This document shows, in pieces, positions 25,019-33,309 of a stretch of 58,918 bases of DNA (position 1 is the stretch's first letter; each line of letters starts with the position of its first letter). The translations under genes and the position numbers were made by a program. Source of the stretch: Salinisphaera sp035690525 (GTDB lineage: Bacteria > Pseudomonadota > Gammaproteobacteria > Nevskiales > Salinisphaeraceae); the NCBI RefSeq assembly GCF_035690525.1, contig NZ_DASSKM010000123.1:1-58918 (forward strand), given 5' to 3'. A model generated the notes under the pieces. It was given only the letters and a program-made list of their open reading frames with translations. It searched no databases and was not told the origin of the DNA.

Positions 25019-26890
25019 ATGAGCGATACTCCCATGGAAGAACTATTCGACGCCGAAACGCCCGATTCAGGCGCTTCGGCGGTTCTGCCGGTCGATACGA
25101 TTCCAGATGCCGAAGACGCCGGCCTGGCCGATCTCGACCGCGCGCTGGCCCACTGGGCGCGCCGCCACGGCGCCGATCCGCTGGTCGCCCGCGCCTTCGC
25201 GCTCGCCAGTTGGGCCGTCGCCCAGGGCCATACTTGCCTGGCGCTGGATCAGATTCCGACCGCGCTGATGAGCGCAGACAATCAGGCCGAACTGCCGGCC
25301 GCGCTCGACGCCAGCCCGCTCATCAGCGGCCCGGACGAAATCCGTCCGCTGATTCTCGACCACGGCCGGCTCTATCTACAGCGCTACCACGCCTACGAAA
25401 CCCAACTAGCCGAACGGCTCCGCGAGTTGATGGCGGCCGAGCCCAACCCGGTGAACGTCGACACGCTCAAACCCGGCAACAGCCTGTTTGCGCTGGATGC
25501 GAACGATCCGAACGCTACCAACTGGCAGGCCGTCGCGGCCTTCGTGGCGCTTAGGCACCGTTTCACCGTCATCTCCGGCGGCCCCGGCACGGGCAAGACC
25601 TACACCATCGTGCGCCTGTTGCGCGTGCTCATCGAAACGGCGCTGAGCGAGGCCCGCACGCCACCGCTCATCGCCCTGGCCGCGCCGACCGGCAAGGCCG
25701 CCGCCCGTATGGTCGAGTCCGTCCGCAAGGGGCTGGACGATATGGCCGCCGACCCGGCGTTCGACCACGCTATCCAGGAATACATCCCGCAGAACGCCCG
25801 CACGCTGCACCGCCTGCTCGGTCTGAGCGGCGCGACAACCAAACCGCGCTTCAACGCCGACAATCCGCTGCCCTACGACGTCGTCATCGTCGACGAAGCG
25901 TCGATGGTGGATCTACCGATGATGGCCAAGCTGGCGGACGCCATTCGTAACGAAGCGCGGCTCATCCTGCTCGGCGACCGCTACCAGCTCGCCTCCGTCG
26001 AATCCGGCTCCATACTCGCCGAAATCTGCGCCAACGCCGGCGTCAATCGCTTCACCGCCGAACAACAAGTCGACACGGGTGGCCTGCTCGTCGAATCGAT
26101 GGAACCGGCCACGCACGCCCTGGCCGATCACGTCGTCACGCTGCAGACCAGCCGCCGCTTCAACGCCGACAGCACCATCGGCCGCCTCGCCGCCGCCGTG
26201 AACGCCGGCGATGTCGACGCCGCACACGCTCTGCTCACCGCCGGCCACGCCGATCTCGTCTATCACGACACCTCGGACGCCGCCACCATCAGCCAACTCA
26301 TGGACCGACTGGCCGACGACTATGCGAGCCTCATCGAGGCGACCGACCCGACATTCGCCCTGGCCCAGCTTGGCAAACAATGCGTGCTTACCGCCGTACG
26401 CCAGGGTCCGGCCGGCAGCGAAACCATCAACGCCGGCATCACCGAACGCCTGGCCCGGCGCTTCGACTTCAACCCAGCGGACGCCTGGTATCACGGGCGA
26501 CCGGTCATGGTAAGTCGAAATGACTACCGCACCGGGCTCTACAACGGCGACGTAGGAGTTGCCCTACACGGCAAACACGGGCAAATTCGGGTCTGGTTCA
26601 TGGGGGACAACGGCCTGCGGGCCTTCTTGCCGAGCGCACTACCCGCGCACGATTCCGTGTACGCGATGACCATTCACAAGAGTCAGGGATCCGAGTTCGA
26701 TACGGTCACGCTCGTGCTGCCGGATTATGACGTGCCAGTCTTGACTCGCGAGTTGTTTTATACGGGGCTTACTCGAGCTCGCAATCAGCTTACCGTTTAT
26801 GCTGAGCATGGCGCTTTACAACGAACGCTAAACTGGCAAATTTCTCGCGTTTCAGGACTCGCATCGCGCGTGCTTATTGATTGGGAATAG
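25019..26890 (+). CDS. recD: Exodeoxyribonuclease V alpha subunit RecD
   Basis: A 623-residue SF1B 5'-3' helicase (E. coli RecD is 608). Walker A is GGPGTGKT at 187-194, Walker B is VIVDEASMVD near 287, LILLGDRYQLASVESG near 315 is motif III-like, and YAMTIHKSQGSEFDTV near 550 is the C-terminal helicase motif. The ATG at 25019 is preferred over a GTG three codons upstream. A linker of about 100 bp separates it from the DUF2442 gene, so it may have its own signals. The base composition falls towards A+T in the last 150 bp, at the edge of the AT-rich DNA that follows. Confidence 0.95.
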   Translation: MSDTPMEELFDAETPDSGASAVLPVDTIPDAEDAGLADLDRALAHWARRHGADPLVARAFALASWAVAQGHTCLALDQIPTALMSADNQAELPAALDASPLISGPDEIRPLILDHGRLYLQRYHAYETQLAERLRELMAAEPNPVNVDTLKPGNSLFALDANDPNATNWQAVAAFVALRHRFTVISGGPGTGKTYTIVRLLRVLIETALSEARTPPLIALAAPTGKAAARMVESVRKGLDDMAADPAFDHAIQEYIPQNARTLHRLLGLSGATTKPRFNADNPLPYDVVIVDEASMVDLPMMAKLADAIRNEARLILLGDRYQLASVESGSILAEICANAGVNRFTAEQQVDTGGLLVESMEPATHALADHVVTLQTSRRFNADSTIGRLAAAVNAGDVDAAHALLTAGHADLVYHDTSDAATISQLMDRLADDYASLIEATDPTFALAQLGKQCVLTAVRQGPAGSETINAGITERLARRFDFNPADAWYHGRPVMVSRNDYRTGLYNGDVGVALHGKHGQIRVWFMGDNGLRAFLPSALPAHDSVYAMTIHKSQGSEFDTVTLVLPDYDVPVLTRELFYTGLTRARNQLTVYAEHGALQRTLNWQISRVSGLASRVLIDWE

Positions 26891-27014
26891 ATGATGGCTA
26901 AAGCAGCGTTCAAGTACATTTTGATTGGGTTGGACTAAGCACTCATGCATAAACGCCAACGATCAAGCCAAGCCATCGTGCACGCTAATCTCAACCACCA
27001 GACGAACGTCAGCA

Positions 27015-27890
27015 GTGAATAAAAGAGAAAGAATAAGAAAACAGCTTCACTATCAAATAAATTTTCTAAATAACTCCTGTCGTCTTTATGATGAGGGTTA
27101 TGAAGAGGAAGCTTTACGTATAGCTGTCGCGCTAGAGAATTTAATCAGCCTAAGAAAAAATGCTATCTCTATAGTAAAACATTTGAACTCTGAAAGTATA
27201 AAGCTTTATAGCACCGCGGGACAGTTTGATGGCAATAAAGACAATAAGTTTAGGGAAGAGAGCAAGGCTTTCTTACCTAAGGAGAAAATTTCAGGCCCAG
27301 AAAATAAAATTCAATTTCTGGACAGCACCTTAATAACTTTAGGTAACACAAAACAAATCAAAAAACAGGAGGATTTGAGAAAGAATATTGACAAAATCAT
27401 TTTATACCTAGGCTTAGGTACAATGGCGATTGGGACTCGAACGGGAGAGAGTTCTTACTCTGCGAATCTGAAAGATCCCTCTAAAAAGAAAACATCGCGG
27501 CTACTACCAATTAGAGAGTGGATGGATGAAATCGTCTTGATCACCAACAGGAAATTTTATGTAACAAGGGAAGAACTAATTGTAGTTGCCAGAAATCAGG
27601 ACGGAGGAGGACATATCGCGCCGAAGCTTAAAGGTAACAAGCTTAAAGGAGCTTATAAAGAGCTATCGAAAAATGCCGCTATTGGATACTTCTTCAAGAA
27701 TAAATTCTTGCACTTTTACGGAAATGATCATAAGCGCTTTGGAGCGGAAAAAGTTTCAATTAAAGGTGCTCATTTTATTGCATTAAGACAGATGGCGCAT
27801 GAAGTTTTGCATAGCCCTGATATCGTTGCGCTACAAGGCCATAGTTTTCATGATGGGGTAAGGGGTCGGGATAACGGTCAGACACGGTAG
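27015..27890 (+). CDS. Unrecognised AT-rich protein with a DGGGH motif
   Basis: A 291-residue protein from a GTG at 27015 (the frame is open 30 codons further upstream through G+C-rich, non-coding-looking sequence). It is Lys/Asn/Ile-rich and encoded by DNA much poorer in G+C than its neighbours, which points to recent transfer. The N-terminal QLHYQINFLNNSCRLYDEGY plus EEALRIAVALENL looks helical. The middle has VTREELIVVARNQDGGGHIA and the end FIALRQMAHEVLHSPDI. I remember similar uncharacterised bacterial proteins with an ARNxDGGAH element and a closing LRQxAxEVL helix, but no function. The last dozen residues run into repeat sequence, so the true C-terminus may be lost. No signal peptide or membrane segment. 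Confidence 0.7.
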   Translation: MNKRERIRKQLHYQINFLNNSCRLYDEGYEEEALRIAVALENLISLRKNAISIVKHLNSESIKLYSTAGQFDGNKDNKFREESKAFLPKEKISGPENKIQFLDSTLITLGNTKQIKKQEDLRKNIDKIILYLGLGTMAIGTRTGESSYSANLKDPSKKKTSRLLPIREWMDEIVLITNRKFYVTREELIVVARNQDGGGHIAPKLKGNKLKGAYKELSKNAAIGYFFKNKFLHFYGNDHKRFGAEKVSIKGAHFIALRQMAHEVLHSPDIVALQGHSFHDGVRGRDNGQTR

Positions 27891-28011
27891 ATTCCAGTTA
27901 GGGAATAAAAGGTCAGACACGAGCAATAGCGAGCAATAGGACAAGCAAGACAAGCAATAGCAAGCAATAGCCGGTTCCGGGAGCCGGTTCCGGGGACAGT
28001 ATACTTATCTT
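27856..28011. repeat. Cluster of RAYT/REP-type repeat fragments
   Basis: Short G-rich motifs follow one another: GGGGTCGGGATAACGGTCAGA (abbreviated, 27857 on), GGTCAGACACGAGCAATAG (27910), several AGCAATAG units (27931-27970), a GGTTCCGGGAGCCGGTTCC palindrome (27973-27991) and GGGGACAGTATACTTATCTT (27992-28011). The ACAGTATACTTATCTT and GGTCAGACACG words resemble repeats I associate with REP-associated tyrosine transposases. The last motif recurs exactly at 29321-29340 and in a diverged form at 36471-36490. No transposase gene is in the window. Confidence 0.6.
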
Positions 28012-28212
28012 GACCACGTCTTTAGCCCTGATCAGCTTTGCGCACGTCTCAAGATTAGCCCCCTACTCCCGACCGGCGCTGACACCGTCGTCGGCTGAAA
28101 TCACCTAGTCAAAGCGCGCGAGCTGCTACCCGACTCTCCGCATAGCCGTGGCTATGACGTGACTGCTAGCCAGCGCACTTAGTCTAGCTTGACCGGCGCT
28201 TCGCAGTTAGCT

Positions 28213-28332
28213 CTACGAGTGGTTCTTGCGTTTGTATTTACTGTAGGCCGAGCGAGCTGCGCGTTTTACTTTGGCTTGGTTTTCTGGCTTTTTAAGCCAG
28301 CGCTTGGCTTTGCCTAAAAGTCTATTGGCCAT
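28213..28332 (-). CDS. Small basic protein of 39 residues, unknown
   Basis: ATG at 28332 to TAG at 28213 gives MANRLLGKAKRWLKKPENQA followed by KVKRAARSAYSKYKRKNHS. Fourteen of 39 residues are Lys or Arg, spaced to form an amphipathic, strongly cationic helix broken by the Pro at 16. An AGAAGG ribosome site lies nine bases before the ATG, which supports real translation. It sits alone in about 800 bp of otherwise gene-free, repeat-bearing DNA, transcribed towards the AT-rich gene. No family recognised; a nucleic-acid-binding or membrane-active micro-protein is possible but is inference. Confidence 0.5.
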   Translation of the reverse strand: MANRLLGKAKRWLKKPENQAKVKRAARSAYSKYKRKNHS

Positions 28333-28524
28333 TTTCGAGTGCCTTCTGAATAATCGTCAATTCATGTCTATATCTGCGATCGATCAGGCCAGCATTCAAC
28401 CGTTGTCGTCCGCAAGACCAAGCGCTGAAGACGACCTTGCTTTATCGAGCTTCTGGCCTTGCCAGGCATCGCCGGGTTCCGCTCATACACCGGGCTAACG
28501 CGCTGCACGATCTTGTGCGAGAAT

Positions 28525-28608
28525 AAGGGGTCAGACACGATTAACACAGAAGCGCCGGGTTATTGGCCGATATAGCGTCGGAATTGTCTCCGACCCCTTT
28601 ACGCCCCC
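28525..28608. repeat. Second RAYT/REP-type repeat block
   Basis: AAGGGGTCAGACACG (28525 on) is followed about 60 bp later by the near-inverted TGTCTCCGACCCCTTT (28585-28600), forming imperfect inverted ends around a short spacer, then CCCCCTTTACGCCC. This matches the layout of solo REP-like elements. Together with the small gene at 28213-28332, it accounts for what I can see between 27891 and 28712; the remaining bases show no gene. Confidence 0.5.
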
Positions 28609-28712
28609 TTTACGCCCGGTAAAGCGAGCCACGCCCCGCGGGCTACCGTACGCGCCCGCCAAGTGGGTACGAGGACGTTTGGCCTCGCGTCACCGCTCGC
28701 TCGGCGGTTGGC

Positions 28713-29207
28713 TCATGCCGGCTGAGCATTCGGGTTGACGACTCTCTTGGCGATGTCGTTGAGCTTGTCGTCGGCGCTTTTTTCTTCGCTCAGCGTTTGC
28801 TGGAGCAAATGCAGATCTTCCGGGCGATCGAGCAATTCCGCGTAGGTGCCGAGTGTGCCATAGCACGCGATCTCCACGTGCTCGATCTGCTGCGCGGCGG
28901 CAATCAAACCTGCGTCTTTTACATCGTGTTGGGCATCGGCGGTCATAACGGCTTCGCCGTCTTTTATCGCGGCTGCGATGGCTTGATTCTGCGGTTCGGC
29001 CGGAGCTTGCTTGAAATCCCGTAGAATTTCTTCCAACCGGCGCTGATGTTGGCCCGACTCTTCGAGATGACTTTCGAACGCGCTCCGTAATTCGTCGTGG
29101 CTCGCGTTTTCGGCCATGGCCGGCAGCGCGTCCACGATCCTCTTCTCGCCGTTGTGCATTTTTCGCAACGATATCGCGTATAAATCTTTGAGTTCGTTCG
29201 CTTTCAT
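28713..29207 (-). CDS. DUF892/YciE-YciF-type ferritin-like protein
   Basis: A 164-residue all-helical protein: MKANELKDLYAISLRKMHNG, EKRIVDALPAMAENASHDEL, AFESHLEESGQHQRRLEEI, IAAAQQIEHVEIACYGTLG and LLQQTLSEEKSADDKLND. The spaced E, ExxH and HxEIACY elements are the di-iron ligands of the DUF892 ferritin-like family (PF05974), whose members such as YciE and YciF are induced by osmotic and other stress. ATG 29207 is chosen over a TTG five codons upstream because of a GAGAG about ten bases before it. Biochemical function in this family is not established. Confidence 0.88.
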   Translation of the reverse strand: MKANELKDLYAISLRKMHNGEKRIVDALPAMAENASHDELRSAFESHLEESGQHQRRLEEILRDFKQAPAEPQNQAIAAAIKDGEAVMTADAQHDVKDAGLIAAAQQIEHVEIACYGTLGTYAELLDRPEDLHLLQQTLSEEKSADDKLNDIAKRVVNPNAQPA

Positions 29208-29320
29208 GGCGGCTGCTCTCAAGAGTTAAAATCAGCGCCCTGATGCTAAACCCGACGGCAATCGACGAGTAATGAGGCCGCTCCCTAATTTTTATAGGGA
29301 CCAGGCAATGCTTAAATTAC

Positions 29321-29340
29321 GGGGACAGTATACTTATCTT
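29321..29340. repeat. Exact second copy of a 20-bp RAYT/REP-type motif
   Basis: GGGGACAGTATACTTATCTT is identical to 27992-28011. It lies in the long leader (29223-29491) of the helicase gene, about 150 bp before its start codon. The rest of that leader shows no gene; a long leader is typical of cold-regulated csdA-type helicase genes. Confidence 0.6.
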
Positions 29341-29491
29341 CACAAAACATAAAGCGAGGCAATCAGCTCCTGAATTACCGATTACTTAACGCCGCGCGAT
29401 CAGATGCCGGAACCGTTAAACTGTACGATTCCATGTCGCTTCGACGTGGCTGTCCCCGGCGCGACGGTGCGCCCGAGTTTGCAGGCATCAA

Positions 29492-31306
29492 ATGTCCTCC
29501 CCCAGCACATCAGAAAACGCTCCCACGGCCTTCTCGGCCATGGGTCTGTCCGACGCGGTAATGAAAGCGTTATCCGACGTCGGTTACGAGACGCCCTCGC
29601 CTATTCAGGCAGCCACGATCGGCCCGCTGTTGGCGGGTCGCGATGTGCTCGGTCAGGCACAAACTGGTACCGGTAAGACGGCGGCGTTTGCCTTGCCGAT
29701 TCTGTCCACCATGCGCTTTGGCAAGGACGCCGGAAAGGAGCCGCGCGCGCTGGTTCTGGCGCCGACGCGTGAGCTGGCCATCCAGGTGGCCGAGGCGTTT
29801 CAGCGCTACGCCTCGTACATGCCGGGCTTTCATGTGCTGCCGATCTACGGCGGGCAAGGCTATGGCCCGCAGTTGGCCGCGCTCAAACGCGGCGTGGATG
29901 TCGTGGTGGGCACACCGGGGCGCGTGATCGATCATCTCAAACGTGGAACATTGCGTCTGGATCGCCTCGAATGGCTGGTGCTGGACGAAGCCGACGAAAT
30001 GCTCCGCATGGGCTTTATCGACGACGTCGAGTGGGTGTTCGAGAATACCCCGCCCGAGCGGAAGGTCGCGCTGTTCTCGGCGACCATGCCGAGCGTCATA
30101 CGCCGGATTGCCAAAACCCATCTGCGCGATCCGCAGGAAGTGACGATCAAGACCCGAACCACCACCGCCGACAATATCCGGCAGCGCTACTGGATCGTGG
30201 GCGGCGGCATCAGCAAGCTCGAAGCGCTGACCCGGCTGCTCGAGGCCGAGCCGTTCGACGCGATGCTGATATTCGCCCGCACCAAGAAAGCCACCGACGA
30301 ACTGGCCGAGAAGATCGCCGCTAGAGGCTATGCCTGTGCGGCGTTGAACGGCGATATCGTCCAGGCTCAGCGCGAGCGCACGATCGCGCAGCTCAAGAAC
30401 AAGCGGCTCGATATCATTGTCGCCACCGACGTCGCGGCGCGCGGGCTGGACGTGGATCGCATCAGCCACGTCATCAATTTCGATATCCCTCACGATACCG
30501 AGTCCTACGTGCATCGCATCGGCCGTACCGGGCGCGCCGGTCGACAAGGCGACGCGATTCTGTTCGTGACGATGCGCGAAAAGCGCCTGTTCAAGAACAT
30601 CGAACGCGCCACCCGGCAGGCGATCGAACCGATGGACGTGCCGAGCATGGCCGACGTCAATGCGCAGCGCATCGAACGTTTCAAGCAGAGCATTACCGAG
30701 ACATTGGAAGCCGGCGGCCTGCAACCGTTCACGGATTTAGTGGAGGCGTATCGCGCCGAACACAATGTCGATGCGACCCGGTTAGCGGCGGCACTCGCCC
30801 GGCTCGCACAGGGCGGTGAGCCGCTCGTGCTGCAAGCCGTGCCCGTCGACAAGTCGGCCGGACAAACATTTCACGAGACAACGGCCGGCAGCGAAAAGCC
30901 GGATCGCAAGAAAAAACCGGCCGCCGGCGCACTGAGCATGGAGACCTTCAGGATCGAGGTCGGCCGCGAACACGGTGTCGAACCGCGCAATATCGTGGGT
31001 GCGATTGCCAACGAGGCCGGTGTGGACAGCAAGGATATCGGGCGTATCGCGATCCGCGACGATTTCAGTCTGGTTGACCTGCCCAAGGGGATGCCGGAAG
31101 AAATCTTCACGCATCTGAAAACCGTGTGGGTTGCCAACCGCCAGCTCGCGATCAGCCGAGTCAAGAACAGCTTCGGCGCGCCGGCACCCGGGCCTCGCGC
31201 GAAATCCGCCAATGCCAAAGACAAGCCGCGCCACAAGAAATCGCTCAAGAAGAAGAAAAAAGCTCAAGCCAAGCGCAAAAGCAAGCCGAAGCCAAAAGCT
31301 CAGTAG
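29492..31306 (+). CDS. deaD: DEAD-box RNA helicase, DeaD/CsdA-like
   Basis: A 604-residue ATP-dependent RNA helicase. The Q motif ends in YETPSPIQ; Walker A is AQTGTGKT at 56-63, PTRELA near 91, TPGR near 141, DEAD at 165-168, SAT at 196-198, ARGLD near 328 and HRIGRTGR near 350. After residue 470 follows a DbpA-type RNA-binding domain (FRIEVGREHGVEPRNIVGAI), then a Lys-rich tail. This order fits DeaD/CsdA, which unwinds RNA in ribosome assembly and cold shock. Length is close to the 629 of E. coli CsdA. The long untranslated leader upstream could be the site of cold regulation. Confidence 0.93.
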   Translation: MSSPSTSENAPTAFSAMGLSDAVMKALSDVGYETPSPIQAATIGPLLAGRDVLGQAQTGTGKTAAFALPILSTMRFGKDAGKEPRALVLAPTRELAIQVAEAFQRYASYMPGFHVLPIYGGQGYGPQLAALKRGVDVVVGTPGRVIDHLKRGTLRLDRLEWLVLDEADEMLRMGFIDDVEWVFENTPPERKVALFSATMPSVIRRIAKTHLRDPQEVTIKTRTTTADNIRQRYWIVGGGISKLEALTRLLEAEPFDAMLIFARTKKATDELAEKIAARGYACAALNGDIVQAQRERTIAQLKNKRLDIIVATDVAARGLDVDRISHVINFDIPHDTESYVHRIGRTGRAGRQGDAILFVTMREKRLFKNIERATRQAIEPMDVPSMADVNAQRIERFKQSITETLEAGGLQPFTDLVEAYRAEHNVDATRLAAALARLAQGGEPLVLQAVPVDKSAGQTFHETTAGSEKPDRKKKPAAGALSMETFRIEVGREHGVEPRNIVGAIANEAGVDSKDIGRIAIRDDFSLVDLPKGMPEEIFTHLKTVWVANRQLAISRVKNSFGAPAPGPRAKSANAKDKPRHKKSLKKKKKAQAKRKSKPKPKAQ

Positions 31307-31455
31307 GTTAGCGAAAGGCTCGGGGCAAGAAGGTATCCAACCGGCCCGCGCCACGGAAAGGCACGAGCGGACAGCAAGAGGCTCGAAGCCTGTACGTGAT
31401 GAGTTCCAATCTGCTTTGTTTGGCGGCCTTATCGTCCACGGTATACGCCCCGGTT

Positions 31456-32397
31456 TTACCCCTTCCTCTTGCTGTGAGGAAGACATACTGGCTTCGGCGG
31501 TCCGAACTTTTCTTCGTACAACTGGCTGACCCAGTCGATGAAAAGGCGCACGCGCGGGGATAGCTGGCGTCGGTGGGGGTACAGCGCGGTGACCGGAACG
31601 CCGGGACCGGCGAAGTCGGGAAGCACTTCGACCAGACGACCATCGTGCAATGCGTCCTCGATGTGAAAGCGGGGCAACTGGATCAGGCCGCAACCGTGCA
31701 GGGCGCCGACCACGTAGCTTTCGGCGTAGTTGACCGTCAGCCAGCCCGCGAGGTCGTATTCGCGGATCTTGCCGTCGACAAGGAATTCGAAGGGATAGTC
31801 CACGCCGCCGCTCGAGTTGAAAAACTTCACGGCCTGGTGCGAGGACAGTTCGGACGGGTGCCGCGGCGTGCCGAAGCGTTCCAGATAGGCCGGGCTGGCG
31901 CAGGTGACTTCGGGGATGACGGCCAGTCGTCGGGCGATGAGGCTGGAATCGCGCGGAGTGCCGCCGCGAATCGCGCAATCGATGCCTTCGCGGACCAGAT
32001 CGACCAGCCGGTCTTCGCTGCTGATGACGATGTCGATGTGCGGATAACGCTCGCGGAATTCAGTGATTCTCGGCAGCACGATTTCGATGGCGTGGGTGCC
32101 GTGCATGTCCACGCGCAAGGTGCCGCGCGGGTCGGCGGCGGCGTGGCGCAACGAGGCTTCGGCGTCGTCCAGTTCGCTCAACACATGCACGCAGCGCTCG
32201 TAGAACGCTTGGCCATCGGGTGTCGGGCGTACGTGGCGGGTGGTGCGTTCGAGCAGTCGGGTGCTCAATCGCGCTTCCAGTTGCTTGATGGCGTGGGTGG
32301 CCGTGGCGCGCGGGATGTCCAGCATGTCGGCGGCGCGGCTGAAGCTGCGCGCCTCGACGATGCGCGTGAACAAGTGCAGGGCGTTCAGATGATCCAT
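31456..32397 (-). CDS. LysR-family transcriptional regulator
   Basis: A 313-residue regulator. The helix-turn-helix occupies residues 1-60 (HLFTRIVEARSFSRAADMLD, then PRATATHAIKQLEARL) and the periplasmic-binding-like effector domain runs from 90 to 295. GTLRVDMHGTHAIEIVLPRI starts that domain. The subgroup resembles the DsdC/AaeR-like (PA0477-like) regulators that control neighbouring oxidoreductases. It is divergent from the SDR gene at 32518, and an inverted repeat lies just before its start codon, so autorepression and control of the SDR are likely. The inducer is unknown, perhaps an electrophile. Confidence 0.92.
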   Translation of the reverse strand: MDHLNALHLFTRIVEARSFSRAADMLDIPRATATHAIKQLEARLSTRLLERTTRHVRPTPDGQAFYERCVHVLSELDDAEASLRHAAADPRGTLRVDMHGTHAIEIVLPRITEFRERYPHIDIVISSEDRLVDLVREGIDCAIRGGTPRDSSLIARRLAVIPEVTCASPAYLERFGTPRHPSELSSHQAVKFFNSSGGVDYPFEFLVDGKIREYDLAGWLTVNYAESYVVGALHGCGLIQLPRFHIEDALHDGRLVEVLPDFAGPGVPVTALYPHRRQLSPRVRLFIDWVSQLYEEKFGPPKPVCLPHSKRKG

Positions 32398-32405
32398 GGG
32401 GCAAG

Positions 32406-32439
32406 AATTGTTATCGATTATTGAATAGTGATGACAATT
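32406..32439. promoter_or_regulatory. Candidate LysR operator between divergent genes
   Basis: AATTGTTATC (32406-32415) and GATGACAATT (32430-32439) are inverted arms matching at 9 of 10 positions around a 14-bp AT-rich spacer, nine bases before the LysR start codon. A T-N11-A core of the LysR type is contained in it. It could bind the regulator encoded at 31456-32397. Confidence 0.5.
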
Positions 32440-32517
32440 TTAGGGTATTTATCTCATCTGAAGAAATGACAAGAATGGTCCTGCGCCACGATTTCCACTC
32501 GTAGACAGGAGCCGATC

Positions 32518-33258
32518 ATGAACAACCCAATACACAAGAGCGCCATCGTCACCGGGGCATCCGGTGGCATCGGCCAGGCCATCGCGCTGCGTCTGGCGGC
32601 TGACGGTTTTGCCGTGGCCGTTCACTTTGCCGGCAATGTCGAGAAGGCCGAAGCCGTGGTGCAGGCCATCGAGGCCGGTAACGGCAAGGCCCTTGCCGTC
32701 CAGGGCGATATCAGCGATGCCCAAGACGTGGAGCGTCTGTTTGCGGCAACCCGCCAAGCCTTCGGTCGCATCGACGTGGTCGTCAACAGCGCCGGCATCT
32801 TGCCGCTGTCACCGATCAGTGAAGGCGACATGGACGCATTCGACCGCACGATCGCCACCAACCTGCGCGGCACGCATCTGGTCATGGCGCAGGCGACCAA
32901 TCATCTCGGCGCGGGCGGGCGCATCATCGCGCTTTCTTCCAGCGTGGTGGCCAAGGCGTTTCCGGCCTACGGCGCCTATATCGCCAGCAAAGCCGGTGTG
33001 GAGGGTCTGGTGCACGTGTTGGCCAATGAGCTGCGTGGTCGCGACATCACCGTGAATGCCATCGCGCCCGGTCCGGTGGAAACCAACATGTTCCGCGAAG
33101 GCAAGTCCGACGAGCTGATTGCGCAGATTGCCCATCAAGCGCCGATGGAGCGCATCGGCCAGCCCGAGGAAATCGCCTCCGCCGTGTCGTTCCTGGCCGG
33201 ACCGGACGGCGCCTGGGTGAACTCGCAGGTGCTTCGCGTCAATGGCGGATTCGCCTGA
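32518..33258 (+). CDS. Short-chain dehydrogenase/reductase (SDR)
   Basis: A 246-residue classical SDR. TGASGGIGQAIALRLA at residue 12 is the TGxxxGIG nucleotide-binding motif, VVNSAGILPLSP is the NxAG motif near 90, Ser near 141 with YGAYIASKAG near 153 provides the Ser-Tyr-Lys catalytic set, and IAPGPVETNM follows. It would reduce a carbonyl with NAD(P)H; the substrate is unknown. The closest family members are 3-oxoacyl-ACP reductase-like. An AGGAGC ribosome site is nine bases before the ATG. It heads the forward run with the tautomerase gene and the reductase at 33642. Confidence 0.92.
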   Translation: MNNPIHKSAIVTGASGGIGQAIALRLAADGFAVAVHFAGNVEKAEAVVQAIEAGNGKALAVQGDISDAQDVERLFAATRQAFGRIDVVVNSAGILPLSPISEGDMDAFDRTIATNLRGTHLVMAQATNHLGAGGRIIALSSSVVAKAFPAYGAYIASKAGVEGLVHVLANELRGRDITVNAIAPGPVETNMFREGKSDELIAQIAHQAPMERIGQPEEIASAVSFLAGPDGAWVNSQVLRVNGGFA

Positions 33259-33309
33259 TTCGGTTGCAGCGCTTTATTCATTCACATCACCAAGGAAAGG
33301 GGTCTCATC

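Noticed and set aside
27856..28011. Repeat cluster as a CRISPR array
   Set aside because: Units are irregular in length and spacing, there are no uniform spacers, and no cas gene is present.
28271..28498. 75-codon open frame on the plus strand
   Set aside because: It runs opposite the 39-codon basic gene, has no ribosome site and reads like random sequence.
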